This document shows, one piece after another, positions 16,494 through 25,299 of a stretch of 64,000 nt of DNA. Under the pieces are notes generated by a model. It was not told where the DNA came from and ran no database searches. It saw nothing but the letters and a program-made list of their open reading frames with translations. Within the stretch, counting starts at the first letter, position 1. The number at the start of each line of letters is the position of its first letter. This stretch comes from Halobacteriovoraceae bacterium (GTDB taxonomy: Bacteria > Bdellovibrionota > Bacteriovoracia > Bacteriovoracales > Bacteriovoracaceae). Both the position numbers and the translations under genes were made by a program. The stretch covers positions 124,001 to 188,000 of the forward strand of contig JACKAK010000001.1 in the NCBI GenBank assembly GCA_020635115.1, read 5' to 3'.

Positions 16494-16751
16494 ATGAATT
16501 ACCCAATACTTTCCCTATATTATTTTGAGTCATGTCCTTTTTGCCAAATTGTTCTAGCAGCGATAAAAGATTTATCAATCAAGGTAGAGCTTAGAGATAT
16601 CAGGAAAGATGAGTTACACTCAAAAAAGTTGCTTAACGACACGGGTAGACAAACAGTACCATGTCTTTACATTGATAACAAACCAATGTTTGAATCTAGA
16701 GATATTGTTAATTGGTTACAAAAAAACCAAAGTAATCTCGAAAAAGCCTAG
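16494..16751 (+). CDS. glutaredoxin-like protein
   Basis: A single thioredoxin-fold domain of 85 residues with the dithiol active site YFESCPFCQ (Cys16 and Cys19), the cis-proline TVPCLYID and the C-terminal helix start ESRDIVNWL. These are the glutathione-binding elements of classical glutaredoxins or the N-terminal GST fold. Likely a cytoplasmic thiol-disulfide reductase. A strong TTGGAGGAA ribosome site precedes the ATG; the preceding terminator means it needs its own promoter or readthrough. Confidence 0.88.
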   Translation: MNYPILSLYYFESCPFCQIVLAAIKDLSIKVELRDIRKDELHSKKLLNDTGRQTVPCLYIDNKPMFESRDIVNWLQKNQSNLEKA

Positions 16752-16817
16752 ACACAACGCAATTAAAAATTAAAATTTAAGTTGGGCCTGAAGCTAATTT
16801 TATAGAGGAAGATGCCG

Positions 16818-18110
16818 ATGGAAATAAGAGATCCAGTTCACGGTTCCATTCAAATTCAAAATGAAATCATCCCAATTATTCGAAATGATTTTTTCCAAAG
16901 GTTGCGTTTTATAAAGCAACTAGGTTTTTCGGAGTATGTTTTTCCAGGTGCAACTCATTCGAGGTTCATTCATTCTATTGGTGTCATGAATATTGCAGAG
17001 AGGGTATTTGAGAAGCTTTTTGGAAAGAAAAACGATCACAAAGATTTTGAGAAGTTAAAAAATACATTAAAGTTATCCTGTCTTTTGCATGATATAGGCC
17101 ACGCACCATTGAGTCATTCAACTGAATCTGTTATGCCAAACGTTTTTCAACTAAATTTGCCAGAAGTTTTTAGGCCTAAAGTTAACCGTCAGGCCACGCA
17201 TGAGGACTATACAGTAAAAATAATTACAGATAGTTCTCTGGCCATATCCTTTGGGCAGATCGAACAGTTTTATGGAGTTAATAGAGACAGAGTTGCTGAT
17301 TTGGTGATTGGTGAAACAAAACAGGATGATTATTTTTCGATAGATGGAATTAATTATTTTCCGATATTACACCAGTTAGTTTCTAGTGAACTGGACTGTG
17401 ATAGAATGGACTATTTGTTAAGAGATAGTTATTTTTGTGGTGTTAGTTATGGAAATTTTGACTTAGATTGGATGATAGATAATCTTGAAGTTTGTCTTAT
17501 AGAGGACAGTGCATATTTAGGGATTTCCGAGAGGGCCGTCGTCACATTTGATGATTTTCTTCTTTCCAGGTTTCATATGTTTTTGATGGTTTACTTTCAT
17601 TACAGGCCAGTGTGTATGGAGCAATTATTATTAAAATTCTTTAAAACTGCTCCCAATGAATATAAAATACCCCATGATGTAGAAGATTACCTTGAACATG
17701 ATGATCATTTTTTATTGAAAACTCTACGTCAAAGTAAAAATAAATATGCTCAATCTATTGTAAATAATAATATTCCATCTAAAATTTTTGAATCTTTCAA
17801 TAATAATCAATTAAAAAAACTAGAAAAGATTGAAGAATATTTGAATGCTGAAAATATTGAATACATTAGAGGATCTTCACAAGGAAGGCTTTCAAAATAT
17901 TATAATGAAAGTCATAATGAAAACACGACGGGTCTTCAAGTTGTAAGAACTCTATTAAACGGAAAGAAGAAAACTTATTTTGACATTTCAAAAGCAACAG
18001 ACTTATTTCAAAAGTTTAGTACTTCACATGCGGTAAATAGACTACATTGTAATATGGGAGAAGTTACAAAACAGCAACAAGCTAGGATAGATGAGTTAAT
18101 AAATGAATAA
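16818..18110 (+). CDS. HD-domain phosphohydrolase, dGTPase/SAMHD1-like (COG1078 type)
   Basis: 430 residues. Starts MEIRDPVHGSI, the usual opening of this family, so I prefer the ATG at 16818 (eight bases after AGGA) over the ATG at 16812. The metal site is complete: FPGATHSRFIHSIGVMNIA gives the first His, SCLLHDIGHAPLSHSTE the HD pair, and SSELDCDRMDYLLRDS the last Asp. Relatives hydrolyse dNTPs or other nucleotides, and some take part in phage defence. It leads a unit with two overlapping downstream genes, which suggests a shared job not evident from the motifs. Confidence 0.88.
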   Translation: MEIRDPVHGSIQIQNEIIPIIRNDFFQRLRFIKQLGFSEYVFPGATHSRFIHSIGVMNIAERVFEKLFGKKNDHKDFEKLKNTLKLSCLLHDIGHAPLSHSTESVMPNVFQLNLPEVFRPKVNRQATHEDYTVKIITDSSLAISFGQIEQFYGVNRDRVADLVIGETKQDDYFSIDGINYFPILHQLVSSELDCDRMDYLLRDSYFCGVSYGNFDLDWMIDNLEVCLIEDSAYLGISERAVVTFDDFLLSRFHMFLMVYFHYRPVCMEQLLLKFFKTAPNEYKIPHDVEDYLEHDDHFLLKTLRQSKNKYAQSIVNNNIPSKIFESFNNNQLKKLEKIEEYLNAENIEYIRGSSQGRLSKYYNESHNENTTGLQVVRTLLNGKKKTYFDISKATDLFQKFSTSHAVNRLHCNMGEVTKQQQARIDELINE

Positions 18111-18786
18111 ATTTTCAATATATATTTTATTAATTCTTATTTACTTAGGAATTTCAAAAAGCTATATCCCTGGACACTCTAGGGTTGTTACAGTTAATCA
18201 TAAAAATGCGCTCACATCTTTGTTTAAAGGAGCTCCATTCACTGTTATTTTAATAGAATCTTTTCAAGTAGGATTATTGATCAAATCATATTTTCAAAAA
18301 TATAAAATCATTTATGGCTTTAAGAGACCTGAAATAATTACTGTTAAAACAACTAAGAATTTTTGGGATGAAAACCTCATCAATCAAGGCATGTCGATTT
18401 ATAGAAGAAGAGATACAAAGTTAATGGGTGATGAACTTACTCCATCTCCTCCGGGAATGATATTCGTAGGAGATCCGGCCTTTGGTCGTTGGGTTTATAA
18501 AAAATCTGGTGAAAAATATTGGTTATTTCATCGGGCCTATAGAAACTTCCCAAATTATCTTGGTTGGGATGATTTTGGTCTTACTTATTCATTTTATAGA
18601 AAGGCCAAGCTTCTTAACCAACAAAATAAAGTATTCTATGGTGAAAACAATGAATTTGGTCTCAATGGAGAAGTTACTCTTAAGGCCTACCCAAAGAAAG
18701 AAGAAACTAACGTAACAGAATCGTTTAAAGTTCATATAAAGAAATTTTTGACCTTTAAATTGCGAAAGGATAAAAAAAGTGAATGA
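18103..18786 (+). CDS. exported protein of unknown function between HD hydrolase and DUF350-like gene
   Basis: I do not recognise it. The 227 residues start with a hydrophobic segment (MNKFSIYILLILIYLGISKS), probably a signal peptide. A second non-polar stretch (PFTVILIESFQVGLLI, about 43-58) follows, then an aromatic-rich core (GDPAFGRWVYKKSGEKYWLF, NFPNYLGWDDFGLTYSFY) and a Lys-rich tail. It overlaps the HD gene by eight bases and the next gene by eight, a sign of translational coupling. Confidence 0.7.
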   Translation: MNKFSIYILLILIYLGISKSYIPGHSRVVTVNHKNALTSLFKGAPFTVILIESFQVGLLIKSYFQKYKIIYGFKRPEIITVKTTKNFWDENLINQGMSIYRRRDTKLMGDELTPSPPGMIFVGDPAFGRWVYKKSGEKYWLFHRAYRNFPNYLGWDDFGLTYSFYRKAKLLNQQNKVFYGENNEFGLNGEVTLKAYPKKEETNVTESFKVHIKKFLTFKLRKDKKSE

Positions 18787-19687
18787 ATTATTTGATAAAT
18801 TGATAATACGATTTATATTTGCCATATTTTTATGCTTCATGCTCTTTTTATATAAATATGTGCATGGTTCTGTTCACCCATCTTCTAGAACTCAGATTTT
18901 AAAAAAGTTCTCACCTCTCAAAAATGCTGCAGATACCATACATTTATTTTCTAGACTTATAGGACTTGGAATCATTATTTCAGAGTTCTATTTTTCTATG
19001 TCAAAAGGTATAGGTTATGCAATTTTTGATTTTTTTCTCCAAGCGACGATTGCATTTGTTATTTTTATGGCATCAACTTTTGTCATTGAAAGTATTGTTC
19101 TCTATAATTTTGAATACAACGATGAAGTTATTCGAAGAAAAAATATTTCCTATGCAACGATTACATTTTCAAACTCACTTGGAATAGCTTATCTCTTAAA
19201 AACTGTATTAATGGTCTCTGAACACTCTATCATTTACTTAGTTTTCCTATGGCTTTTTTCACTTGTCATACTTGGATTTGCTTGTAAATCCTATAAGTAT
19301 GTTTCTAAACTCTCTCTTCAAAAACTTGTCGTTCAGCAAAAAATTTCGATTGCTTTGTCCTATACAGGTTTTTTCTGGGGATGGGTGGTTATTATTTCTT
19401 CATCTTTGAATCATCAACTTGAAGACATGTCCTCATATAGTATTCAAGTTCTACTTAAGGTTCTTTTGGCACTTATAGTCTATCCTATAATCCTCAAAGG
19501 TCTGCATTGGGTTTTTCGTATCCAAGAAATTGAGTTCAAAACTGATGAAAAAGAGCATCTTGAACTTGAAGAAAATGAACTTCAATCATATGGAATCTAT
19601 GAGGGTGCCATGTTCTTCACAACTTGTTTTCTCACTTCAGTCATTACTGGACACATTCATTATGGAACATTTTATCCAATTTTTTAA
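18779..19687 (+). CDS. polytopic membrane protein resembling DUF350 repeats
   Basis: 302 residues with about seven to eight hydrophobic helices. The segment NYNDEV-like NDEVIRRKNISYATITFSNS, followed by LGIAYLL, resembles the NDExIRxxN wording of DUF350 (YjfL-type) membrane proteins, and the layout looks like two related halves. DUF350 function is unknown; some members travel with envelope or phage-shock-type genes. Start overlaps the preceding gene by eight bases. Its stop overlaps the convergent MarR gene by four bases. DUF350 membership is by eye. Confidence 0.6.
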   Translation: MNELFDKLIIRFIFAIFLCFMLFLYKYVHGSVHPSSRTQILKKFSPLKNAADTIHLFSRLIGLGIIISEFYFSMSKGIGYAIFDFFLQATIAFVIFMASTFVIESIVLYNFEYNDEVIRRKNISYATITFSNSLGIAYLLKTVLMVSEHSIIYLVFLWLFSLVILGFACKSYKYVSKLSLQKLVVQQKISIALSYTGFFWGWVVIISSSLNHQLEDMSSYSIQVLLKVLLALIVYPIILKGLHWVFRIQEIEFKTDEKEHLELEENELQSYGIYEGAMFFTTCFLTSVITGHIHYGTFYPIF

Positions 19688-20169
19688 AAATCTGTCGGAA
19701 ATGAAATGTGATTGGGAATGAGATTGGGAGTAGATTGCTTATTAATTAATTTATAGTGATAATTATTGAGAATATGTTCAATTCGGTCAAATTCAACTTC
19801 ACCAACTAAGTCGAGATGCTGTTTTTCGAGTTCTAAAATGCTCTCATCAAGTACTAATTTAAATTTATGCCCATAGTCAGTAAGAAAGACTTTTTGCTCC
19901 CTTTTGTCAGTGCTATTGGTTTTCTTTATGACGTATCCTCTTTTTTCTAATTCATTGAGGTGACTTGTCATCGTTTGTTTTTTTAATCCACAGGCCTGTC
20001 CAATTTCTTTAATTGTCGGGCCATCGCCGTGGCAAATGTATATGAGTACCTCTAAAAAGGAAGCTCTTAAATCAGTAAAACCTTTTTGCTCAACTAATGA
20101 GAGAAGCTCTAAGTTATAAGAGCGGTAGATTTTTTTAAGTAAAGTTCCGATTGAAGATAATTTGCTCAT
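19684..20169 (-). CDS. MarR-family transcriptional regulator
   Basis: Winged-helix dimeric repressor type, about 161 residues. The reading head is PTIKEIGQACGLKKQTMTSHLNELEKRGYV, and the wing is TDKREQKVFLTDYG, both canonical for MarR. A TTG at 20187 is in frame, but a promoter-like pair places the transcript start near 20183, so the ATG at 20169 is preferred. The gene converges on the DUF350-like gene. Autoregulation is suggested by the palindrome in its promoter. The ligand is unknown. Confidence 0.88.
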   Translation of the reverse strand: MSKLSSIGTLLKKIYRSYNLELLSLVEQKGFTDLRASFLEVLIYICHGDGPTIKEIGQACGLKKQTMTSHLNELEKRGYVIKKTNSTDKREQKVFLTDYGHKFKLVLDESILELEKQHLDLVGEVEFDRIEHILNNYHYKLINKQSTPNLIPNHISFPTDF

Positions 20170-20189
20170 AGTAGTAATTGTGCTCAATT

Positions 20190-20218
20190 AGTATGTCTTT
20201 AAGACTAGATAACATCAA
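20190..20218 (-). promoter_or_regulatory. promoter of the MarR gene with embedded palindrome
   Basis: On the minus strand, TTGATG (20218-20213), 17 bases, then CATACT (20195-20190). The 11-base palindrome GTCTTTAAGAC (20195-20205) lies in the spacer and touches the -10, the expected position of a MarR operator. Confidence 0.55.
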
Positions 20219-20306
20219 TTATTCTATGGGTCAATATTTTTTGTTCAAGGTTACAATCTAATATTTGAGAAATAAAACATCTCAAAAGATCTGAAAGTAT
20301 AATAAC

Positions 20307-20555
20307 TTATTCTAATCTTACGAGAGATTTTGCAATTTCTTCAGCATAATAGCCATCACCATCATCATAAACAGCAATATCTCTAACCTCTTCATTCTTT
20401 TCCAAAAGATCTTTACTCAGGTCTTCTTGAAGATCTGCATTTCCAACGAGCTCTGCCTCGGCCATCATACGGTATGGCCTGGAGGCATGAGATGAATCTG
20501 CATAAGCATTGTTCAAAATAATGACGGCCAAACATAAGACAGACAATATTTTCAT
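20307..20555 (-). CDS. small exported acidic protein
   Basis: 82 residues, function unknown. A signal peptide (MKILSVLCLAVIILNNAYA, cleaved before DSS) is followed by a short, mainly acidic and helical mature part with many Glu, Asp and Ala. An AAGGAG ribosome site just before the ATG supports that it is real. No partner gene is obvious. Confidence 0.65.
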   Translation of the reverse strand: MKILSVLCLAVIILNNAYADSSHASRPYRMMAEAELVGNADLQEDLSKDLLEKNEEVRDIAVYDDGDGYYAEEIAKSLVRLE

Positions 20556-20621
20556 AGTAACTCCTTAAATTTACTCAAAAAGTAAAATAGTCTCTGTCAA
20601 AAGTGCAGGCCTTATGCCAAA

Positions 20622-21734
20622 TTAAAATAGATTTCTAGAGTTGCTAATAGACGTCGCTATACCGCAACAAAGATTGAACGTGAGTAAACTCGAACCTCCA
20701 TAACTCATATATGGCAAGGGTAATCCCACAATGGGCATTAATCCCATAACCATGCTCATATTCACAAAAGTATGCCAGAAAAATATACTCATTAGACCAA
20801 TCGAAACTAAAGAGTTGTAAAAATGAGGAACATTATTTGCGAGCCATATAAATCGATAAAATAATGAAATATAAAGTATGATCAATAAGACAGAACCTAT
20901 TAATCCATGTTCTTCATTATAAATTGAAAAAATAAAATCCGTATGGTTTTCTGGTAAATAATTTAAGGATGCTTGTGAAGATTTTTTAAAACCTTTTCCA
21001 AAAAACTGTCCAGAACCAATTGCTATTTTTGACTGAATGGCATTGTACCCAGAGCCCTTTGAATCTGAATCAGGATTAACAAAAGTTATAATTCTTCTTT
21101 TTTGATAGTCTTTAAGTCCAAAATTATACATCAACGTCCCTGTTATGAGACCTACAAAGCCCAATATAAGAATTGTTCTCCATTTCAACTTTCTATAAAA
21201 GGCCATCACTAAAAATATCAGTAATATGAGTAACCCAGTTCCCAAATCAGGCTCTAAAATTATTAAAATGGTGGGAATAAAGGCAATAATGGCAGGAAAA
21301 ACGAGTTCTTTTAAACCTAGTTCACGTTCAGGAGTATTTTTAACAAACCACCTTCCTAGTACAAGAACAATTGCAATCTTTGTTAACTCTGAAGGTTGTA
21401 CTCTAAACTTACCTACAACTAACCATCTCTGAGCTCCCATACCTTCATGGCCCATAATTAAAACCAAAATAAGAAGGAAAACATTCAGTCCATAGATTGC
21501 ATATGAATATCTAAAAAAATTTTTAGGGCGTATAAAACTTATTGCAAATCCAATTATTAATGACACAAAATACCAAATGAGTTGAGTCTTATAGAGATTT
21601 GACAAATTAACTGAGGCCGAAGCATGTGTGGCTGAATATAAATTTAAAACACCAATCACAAAAATCGAAAATGATGCCCCAAAAAATGAAAAATCATATT
21701 TTTTTAAAAGGTTTATAATAAAAGAACTATTCAT
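20622..21734 (-). CDS. rodA: rod-shape SEDS glycosyltransferase RodA
   Basis: Polymerises lipid II into glycan strands in the elongasome, with PBP2. About 370 residues with ten hydrophobic helices and the SEDS blocks QPSELTKIAIVLVLGRW, EPDLGTGLLILLI, AIGSGQFFGKGF, LPENHTDFIFSIYNEEHG and GLPLPYMSYGGSS. I start at the ATG at 21734, which overlaps the mrdA stop by eight bases; upstream GTG and TTG codons are in frame. It is the last gene of the mreC-mreD-mrdA-rodA unit. Confidence 0.93.
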   Translation of the reverse strand: MNSSFIINLLKKYDFSFFGASFSIFVIGVLNLYSATHASASVNLSNLYKTQLIWYFVSLIIGFAISFIRPKNFFRYSYAIYGLNVFLLILVLIMGHEGMGAQRWLVVGKFRVQPSELTKIAIVLVLGRWFVKNTPERELGLKELVFPAIIAFIPTILIILEPDLGTGLLILLIFLVMAFYRKLKWRTILILGFVGLITGTLMYNFGLKDYQKRRIITFVNPDSDSKGSGYNAIQSKIAIGSGQFFGKGFKKSSQASLNYLPENHTDFIFSIYNEEHGLIGSVLLIILYISLFYRFIWLANNVPHFYNSLVSIGLMSIFFWHTFVNMSMVMGLMPIVGLPLPYMSYGGSSLLTFNLCCGIATSISNSRNLF

Positions 21735-23703
21735 CTTCACCAACTTCTTCGTTTACTTTGTTAGTTTCTTCTTTTTTCTTTTTCCATTCGGCCCAAAACT
21801 TATTCATTACAACCCTATCTTCTTCCTTTAATTTTTCATGAAGCTTAGGCATATATTTCTCCATATAAACTTTGGCCATTTCTCTTGCTACCGGAGCTGC
21901 TCCACTACTACCATGGCAACCATGCTCAACAACAACGCTCATCGCGATCTGAGGATCTTCAACTGGTACATAGGCCGCAAAAACTGCATGATGCCTGGAT
22001 TCATAATCATACTCTTCACATTTGGTGTATTTATTTTCAACTGAATGTCTGATGACTTCTGAAGTTCCAGTTTTTCCGGCCATATGTAAGCCCACTCCTC
22101 TTTGCCACCAAGCTGTTCCTTTTGGATTATTTACAACTTGATAGAGGCCCTCTTTAACTAATTGTAAAGTTCTATCAGAAACTTCAACTTCCCTAACAAG
22201 TTGTTTATCATATTTTTCAATTATTTTTCCTGAATTAGAAAATACTTCTTTCACTAAAAAAGGGCGATACAATTTGCCTCCATTAGCAATGGCCGCATAA
22301 ACAAGCGACAATTGTAGAGGTGTAACAGAAACAAATGACTGCCCTATTGCACATGATAAAGTTTCACCAAGTTGCCACTCAATACCTCTTTGCATAAGTT
22401 TCCATTCTTTGGAAGGTATAAGACCAGTTTTTTCTCTTGGTAATGTGACTCCAGTATTGCTACCTAAACCAAAAAGTCTTGCGTACTTTGAGAGAACATC
22501 TATATCGATTTTGCTCCCAATTTTATAAAAGAATATATTGCAAGATTCTCTTATGGCCTTCGTTATATTTACTTTCCCATGTCCCCATTTTTTCCAGCAA
22601 TGATAGGGCCTACTGCCAAGTCTCATTTTTCCAGTACACTTCACTTCTGTATCTAAATCAATAATTCCCTCTTCAAGTGCTGCAATTGCAGTAATGGCCT
22701 TATAAGTTGATCCTGGCGCATAAGTTCCTTGCACAGTTCTATTTAGAAGTGGTTTTCCTTTGTCATCTCTAAGTTTTTCCCAATGTTGAGGAGTTAGGCC
22801 TTTTGAAAAATTTGAAGGTAAGAAGGATGGCCTAGAAACCATGGCCAATACTTCACCTGAATGAATATTTACAGCAACTGCAGCACCAACTTTCCCTTCG
22901 AGTGCATTATAGGCAGCTAGTTGCATATCACGATCAATTGTTAATCTAATATTATTTCCTGGACGAATATCAAGATTTTTAATTCCTTTAAAAATATTAT
23001 TTGAATTTAATACTCGCTTCATCCTACCACTAGCATCTACTTCCATAAATTGATGCCCATCCTCGCCTCTTAATAATTTGTCGAGCTCTTCTTCTAAGCC
23101 ATTTTGACCAATATAATCTCCAATTTTGTAGTCATAGTTATCTCTTTTTCTAAATTGAGGTAGTTGAGATTTTGATATCTCACGAGTGTATCCTAAAATA
23201 TGAGCACCAACTTTTTTATCAAGATAGTCTCTAGAAATAAATGTTGTAACACTTACTCCGGGTAGCTTAGAATTTTCAGTTTCAATAATAGCGACTTCTT
23301 TTTGAGAAATATTTTTCTTAATAATGACTGGCCTATAGCTTGCTTGTGTACTTTTTTTCTGTAACTCCTTTAAAATATAATCGTAGGGGATGTCTAAAAT
23401 CTTAGCGAGCTTCCTTAAGGTAACTTTCTTTTGTTGTAAATACTGTGGAGTAATGACGACATCAAATCTTGGTATATTATTAACTATCAACTGATTATTT
23501 CTTGAAAAAACCATTCCTCTTGGGGCCTTAACAATTTCTTTACGCAATCGATTATCTATTGAAACACGGTAAAAAAGAGCTCCTTGATAAACTTGCAAAT
23601 ACCAAAGCCTGGCCAATACAATTGCAAAAGAGGCCAAAATTAAATTTCCAATTAAATCGGCCCTAAATTTATGGGATTTAACTAGGTCGTCATCTCCATA
23701 CAT
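21727..23703 (-). CDS. mrdA: penicillin-binding protein 2, elongasome transpeptidase
   Basis: Class B PBP that cross-links lateral wall peptidoglycan. The 658 residues have an N-terminal membrane anchor (about 16-35), a pedestal domain, and a transpeptidase domain with SxxK at Ser332-Lys335 (APGSTYK), an SCN motif (RESCNIFF) and KTGTS at 544-548. The tail is Lys/Glu rich. The start follows mreD by six bases, and rodA overlaps its stop. Confidence 0.95.
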   Translation of the reverse strand: MYGDDDLVKSHKFRADLIGNLILASFAIVLARLWYLQVYQGALFYRVSIDNRLRKEIVKAPRGMVFSRNNQLIVNNIPRFDVVITPQYLQQKKVTLRKLAKILDIPYDYILKELQKKSTQASYRPVIIKKNISQKEVAIIETENSKLPGVSVTTFISRDYLDKKVGAHILGYTREISKSQLPQFRKRDNYDYKIGDYIGQNGLEEELDKLLRGEDGHQFMEVDASGRMKRVLNSNNIFKGIKNLDIRPGNNIRLTIDRDMQLAAYNALEGKVGAAVAVNIHSGEVLAMVSRPSFLPSNFSKGLTPQHWEKLRDDKGKPLLNRTVQGTYAPGSTYKAITAIAALEEGIIDLDTEVKCTGKMRLGSRPYHCWKKWGHGKVNITKAIRESCNIFFYKIGSKIDIDVLSKYARLFGLGSNTGVTLPREKTGLIPSKEWKLMQRGIEWQLGETLSCAIGQSFVSVTPLQLSLVYAAIANGGKLYRPFLVKEVFSNSGKIIEKYDKQLVREVEVSDRTLQLVKEGLYQVVNNPKGTAWWQRGVGLHMAGKTGTSEVIRHSVENKYTKCEEYDYESRHHAVFAAYVPVEDPQIAMSVVVEHGCHGSSGAAPVAREMAKVYMEKYMPKLHEKLKEEDRVVMNKFWAEWKKKKEETNKVNEEVGEDE

Positions 23704-23709
23704 ATTCTA

Positions 23710-24237
23710 TTATCCTGCCAATAGGCCCTCGTCACGACCAGTCCAAATTTTATCAAGTAAGAGAAAAAATAAGGGTGCTAAAATGGCCAATATAATACTT
23801 TCTGGTAAAAAATTCCAGGCCTGCGAAGAAACATATGACCAGTCTTTATTTTTTAAATAAACTAAAAACGAAACTATTACAAACCAGGCCATTTGAAAAA
23901 AGAAGGCCACCATCACTGTTACAACTGCACTTGTTAAATGTATCATATATCTTAGATATTCAATGACCATACAAATGATCACTCCAGCAGTTGTTCCTAG
24001 TGCCCATGTTTCAATAGAGAACACAGAGTGGCATATCTGAATCAAAAAAACAAATAATGCTGTGTAGGGACTTTCAACTTTGAGTGCAATGTAAAGAATG
24101 ATTAAAATATTTACCGGCATTCTAAAATTGACAAGTCCAAGCATTGGAAAGAGCGCACTTGTAAGAACTTCAATGACAACTAATAAAAGAATAGTAATAG
24201 ATAAAGAATAGGCAACATCTTTTAGCTTAAGTCTCAT
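23710..24237 (-). CDS. mreD: rod-shape determining protein MreD
   Basis: Small polytopic membrane protein of the elongasome. It has 175 residues and about five hydrophobic helices, starting MRLKLKDVAYSLSITILLL. Sequence motifs in MreD are weak, so the call relies on length, topology and position: the start overlaps the mreC stop by four bases and mrdA follows directly. Confidence 0.88.
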   Translation of the reverse strand: MRLKLKDVAYSLSITILLLVVIEVLTSALFPMLGLVNFRMPVNILIILYIALKVESPYTALFVFLIQICHSVFSIETWALGTTAGVIICMVIEYLRYMIHLTSAVVTVMVAFFFQMAWFVIVSFLVYLKNKDWSYVSSQAWNFLPESIILAILAPLFFLLLDKIWTGRDEGLLAG

Positions 24238-25118
24238 TTACTCTCATCCTGTAAGTTTGTTTTTCCGAGGTTTTCCCATTCTTGTGCCAGCCCTGGCCTG
24301 GTTTTAGGAATTAAAATGACAACTTCCTCTAATCCACTAAAATTTACAAATGGTTTAACTTCAATGTATTGAGTAATCCCATAACTTTCACGTTCAATAT
24401 GGGAAATTTTTCCAACAGGTATTCCTTTTGGATAAATATTACCAAGTCCAGAGGTAATAATTTTATCATTCAGTCCAACTTGAGAAGTTCTTTTTACAAA
24501 TTTCATAATGCATATATCATCATCACCTTCTAAAATGCCATGAACCCTTAATCTTTCGTTGAGAACATCAACTCTGTTATTTTGATCAAGAATTGTGAGA
24601 ATATCTGCATAATTGTCTGATAACCTATACACATGGCCCACAAGACCATCAGCTGTTATGACAGCTGATTGTAAACTCAACCCATGAGTGAGTCCTTTGT
24701 TAACTCGAATCATTTTAAAGTTTGAAGACGAATCTCTGGCCACGACTTGCGCAAGAATTCTCTCCCATTTGGTGTCTTCACCAAACTGCATTAAATCTTT
24801 CAATCGTCTATTTTCTTTTTGGAGTTCATCTAGGGTAAACAATTGCTCACGCATTGACGCAATATCACTTTTTAATTTTAAATTTTCATCAACAGCATTC
24901 ATATTGGCCAAATAGCGATCAAATACTGAATCGAATTTTTTTCCAATCATAGTTACACTGGATTGCATTGGTGCAAATAAACCAATGATAAAACGCTCAT
25001 AGAGAGAAGTTTCCTTTACAACATTGTTATGGCGCATAACAACAATAAGTGAAATCAATATTGTTACAATATTTATTCCTAATTTCAGCCTCGAACTTTC
25101 ATCTTGAACGATTTTCAA
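24234..25118 (-). CDS. mreC: rod-shape determining protein MreC
   Basis: Periplasmic scaffold of the elongasome. It has 294 residues starting at a TTG: a short cytoplasmic stub, a membrane helix (about 13-27), a coiled coil (about 70-110, with ENLKLKSDIASMREQL and LQKENRRLKDLM) and the two beta domains with VIARDSS-like VVARDSSSNFKMIRVNKG and GLVGHVYRLSDNYADILTILD. It is first in its operon. mreB is not next to it, although it often is in other bacteria. Confidence 0.93.
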   Translation of the reverse strand: MKIVQDESSRLKLGINIVTILISLIVVMRHNNVVKETSLYERFIIGLFAPMQSSVTMIGKKFDSVFDRYLANMNAVDENLKLKSDIASMREQLFTLDELQKENRRLKDLMQFGEDTKWERILAQVVARDSSSNFKMIRVNKGLTHGLSLQSAVITADGLVGHVYRLSDNYADILTILDQNNRVDVLNERLRVHGILEGDDDICIMKFVKRTSQVGLNDKIITSGLGNIYPKGIPVGKISHIERESYGITQYIEVKPFVNFSGLEEVVILIPKTRPGLAQEWENLGKTNLQDESK

Positions 25119-25143
25119 AATTGCCTACCTTATCGGATCAATC

Positions 25144-25183
25144 TTACTCATAAAAGAGTAACTGACTTTCTAGAAACTGCCAA
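25144..25183 (-). promoter_or_regulatory. promoter-like pair and inverted repeat upstream of mreC
   Basis: On the minus strand, TTGGCA (25183-25178), 17 bases, then TACTCT (25160-25155). The -10 overlaps an inverted repeat, TTACTC (25144-25149) with GAGTAA (25156-25161), which could be an operator in this divergent region. Confidence 0.45.
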
Positions 25184-25299
25184 TAAATAGACTAATTTAA
25201 CGCTTAGAAAAACAATATCAATACAATAGCGAATCTCTTTACGAACACATCGTTAGAATGCTAACCTCCATGGACAAAATGATTAGTAAAGAGGAAACT

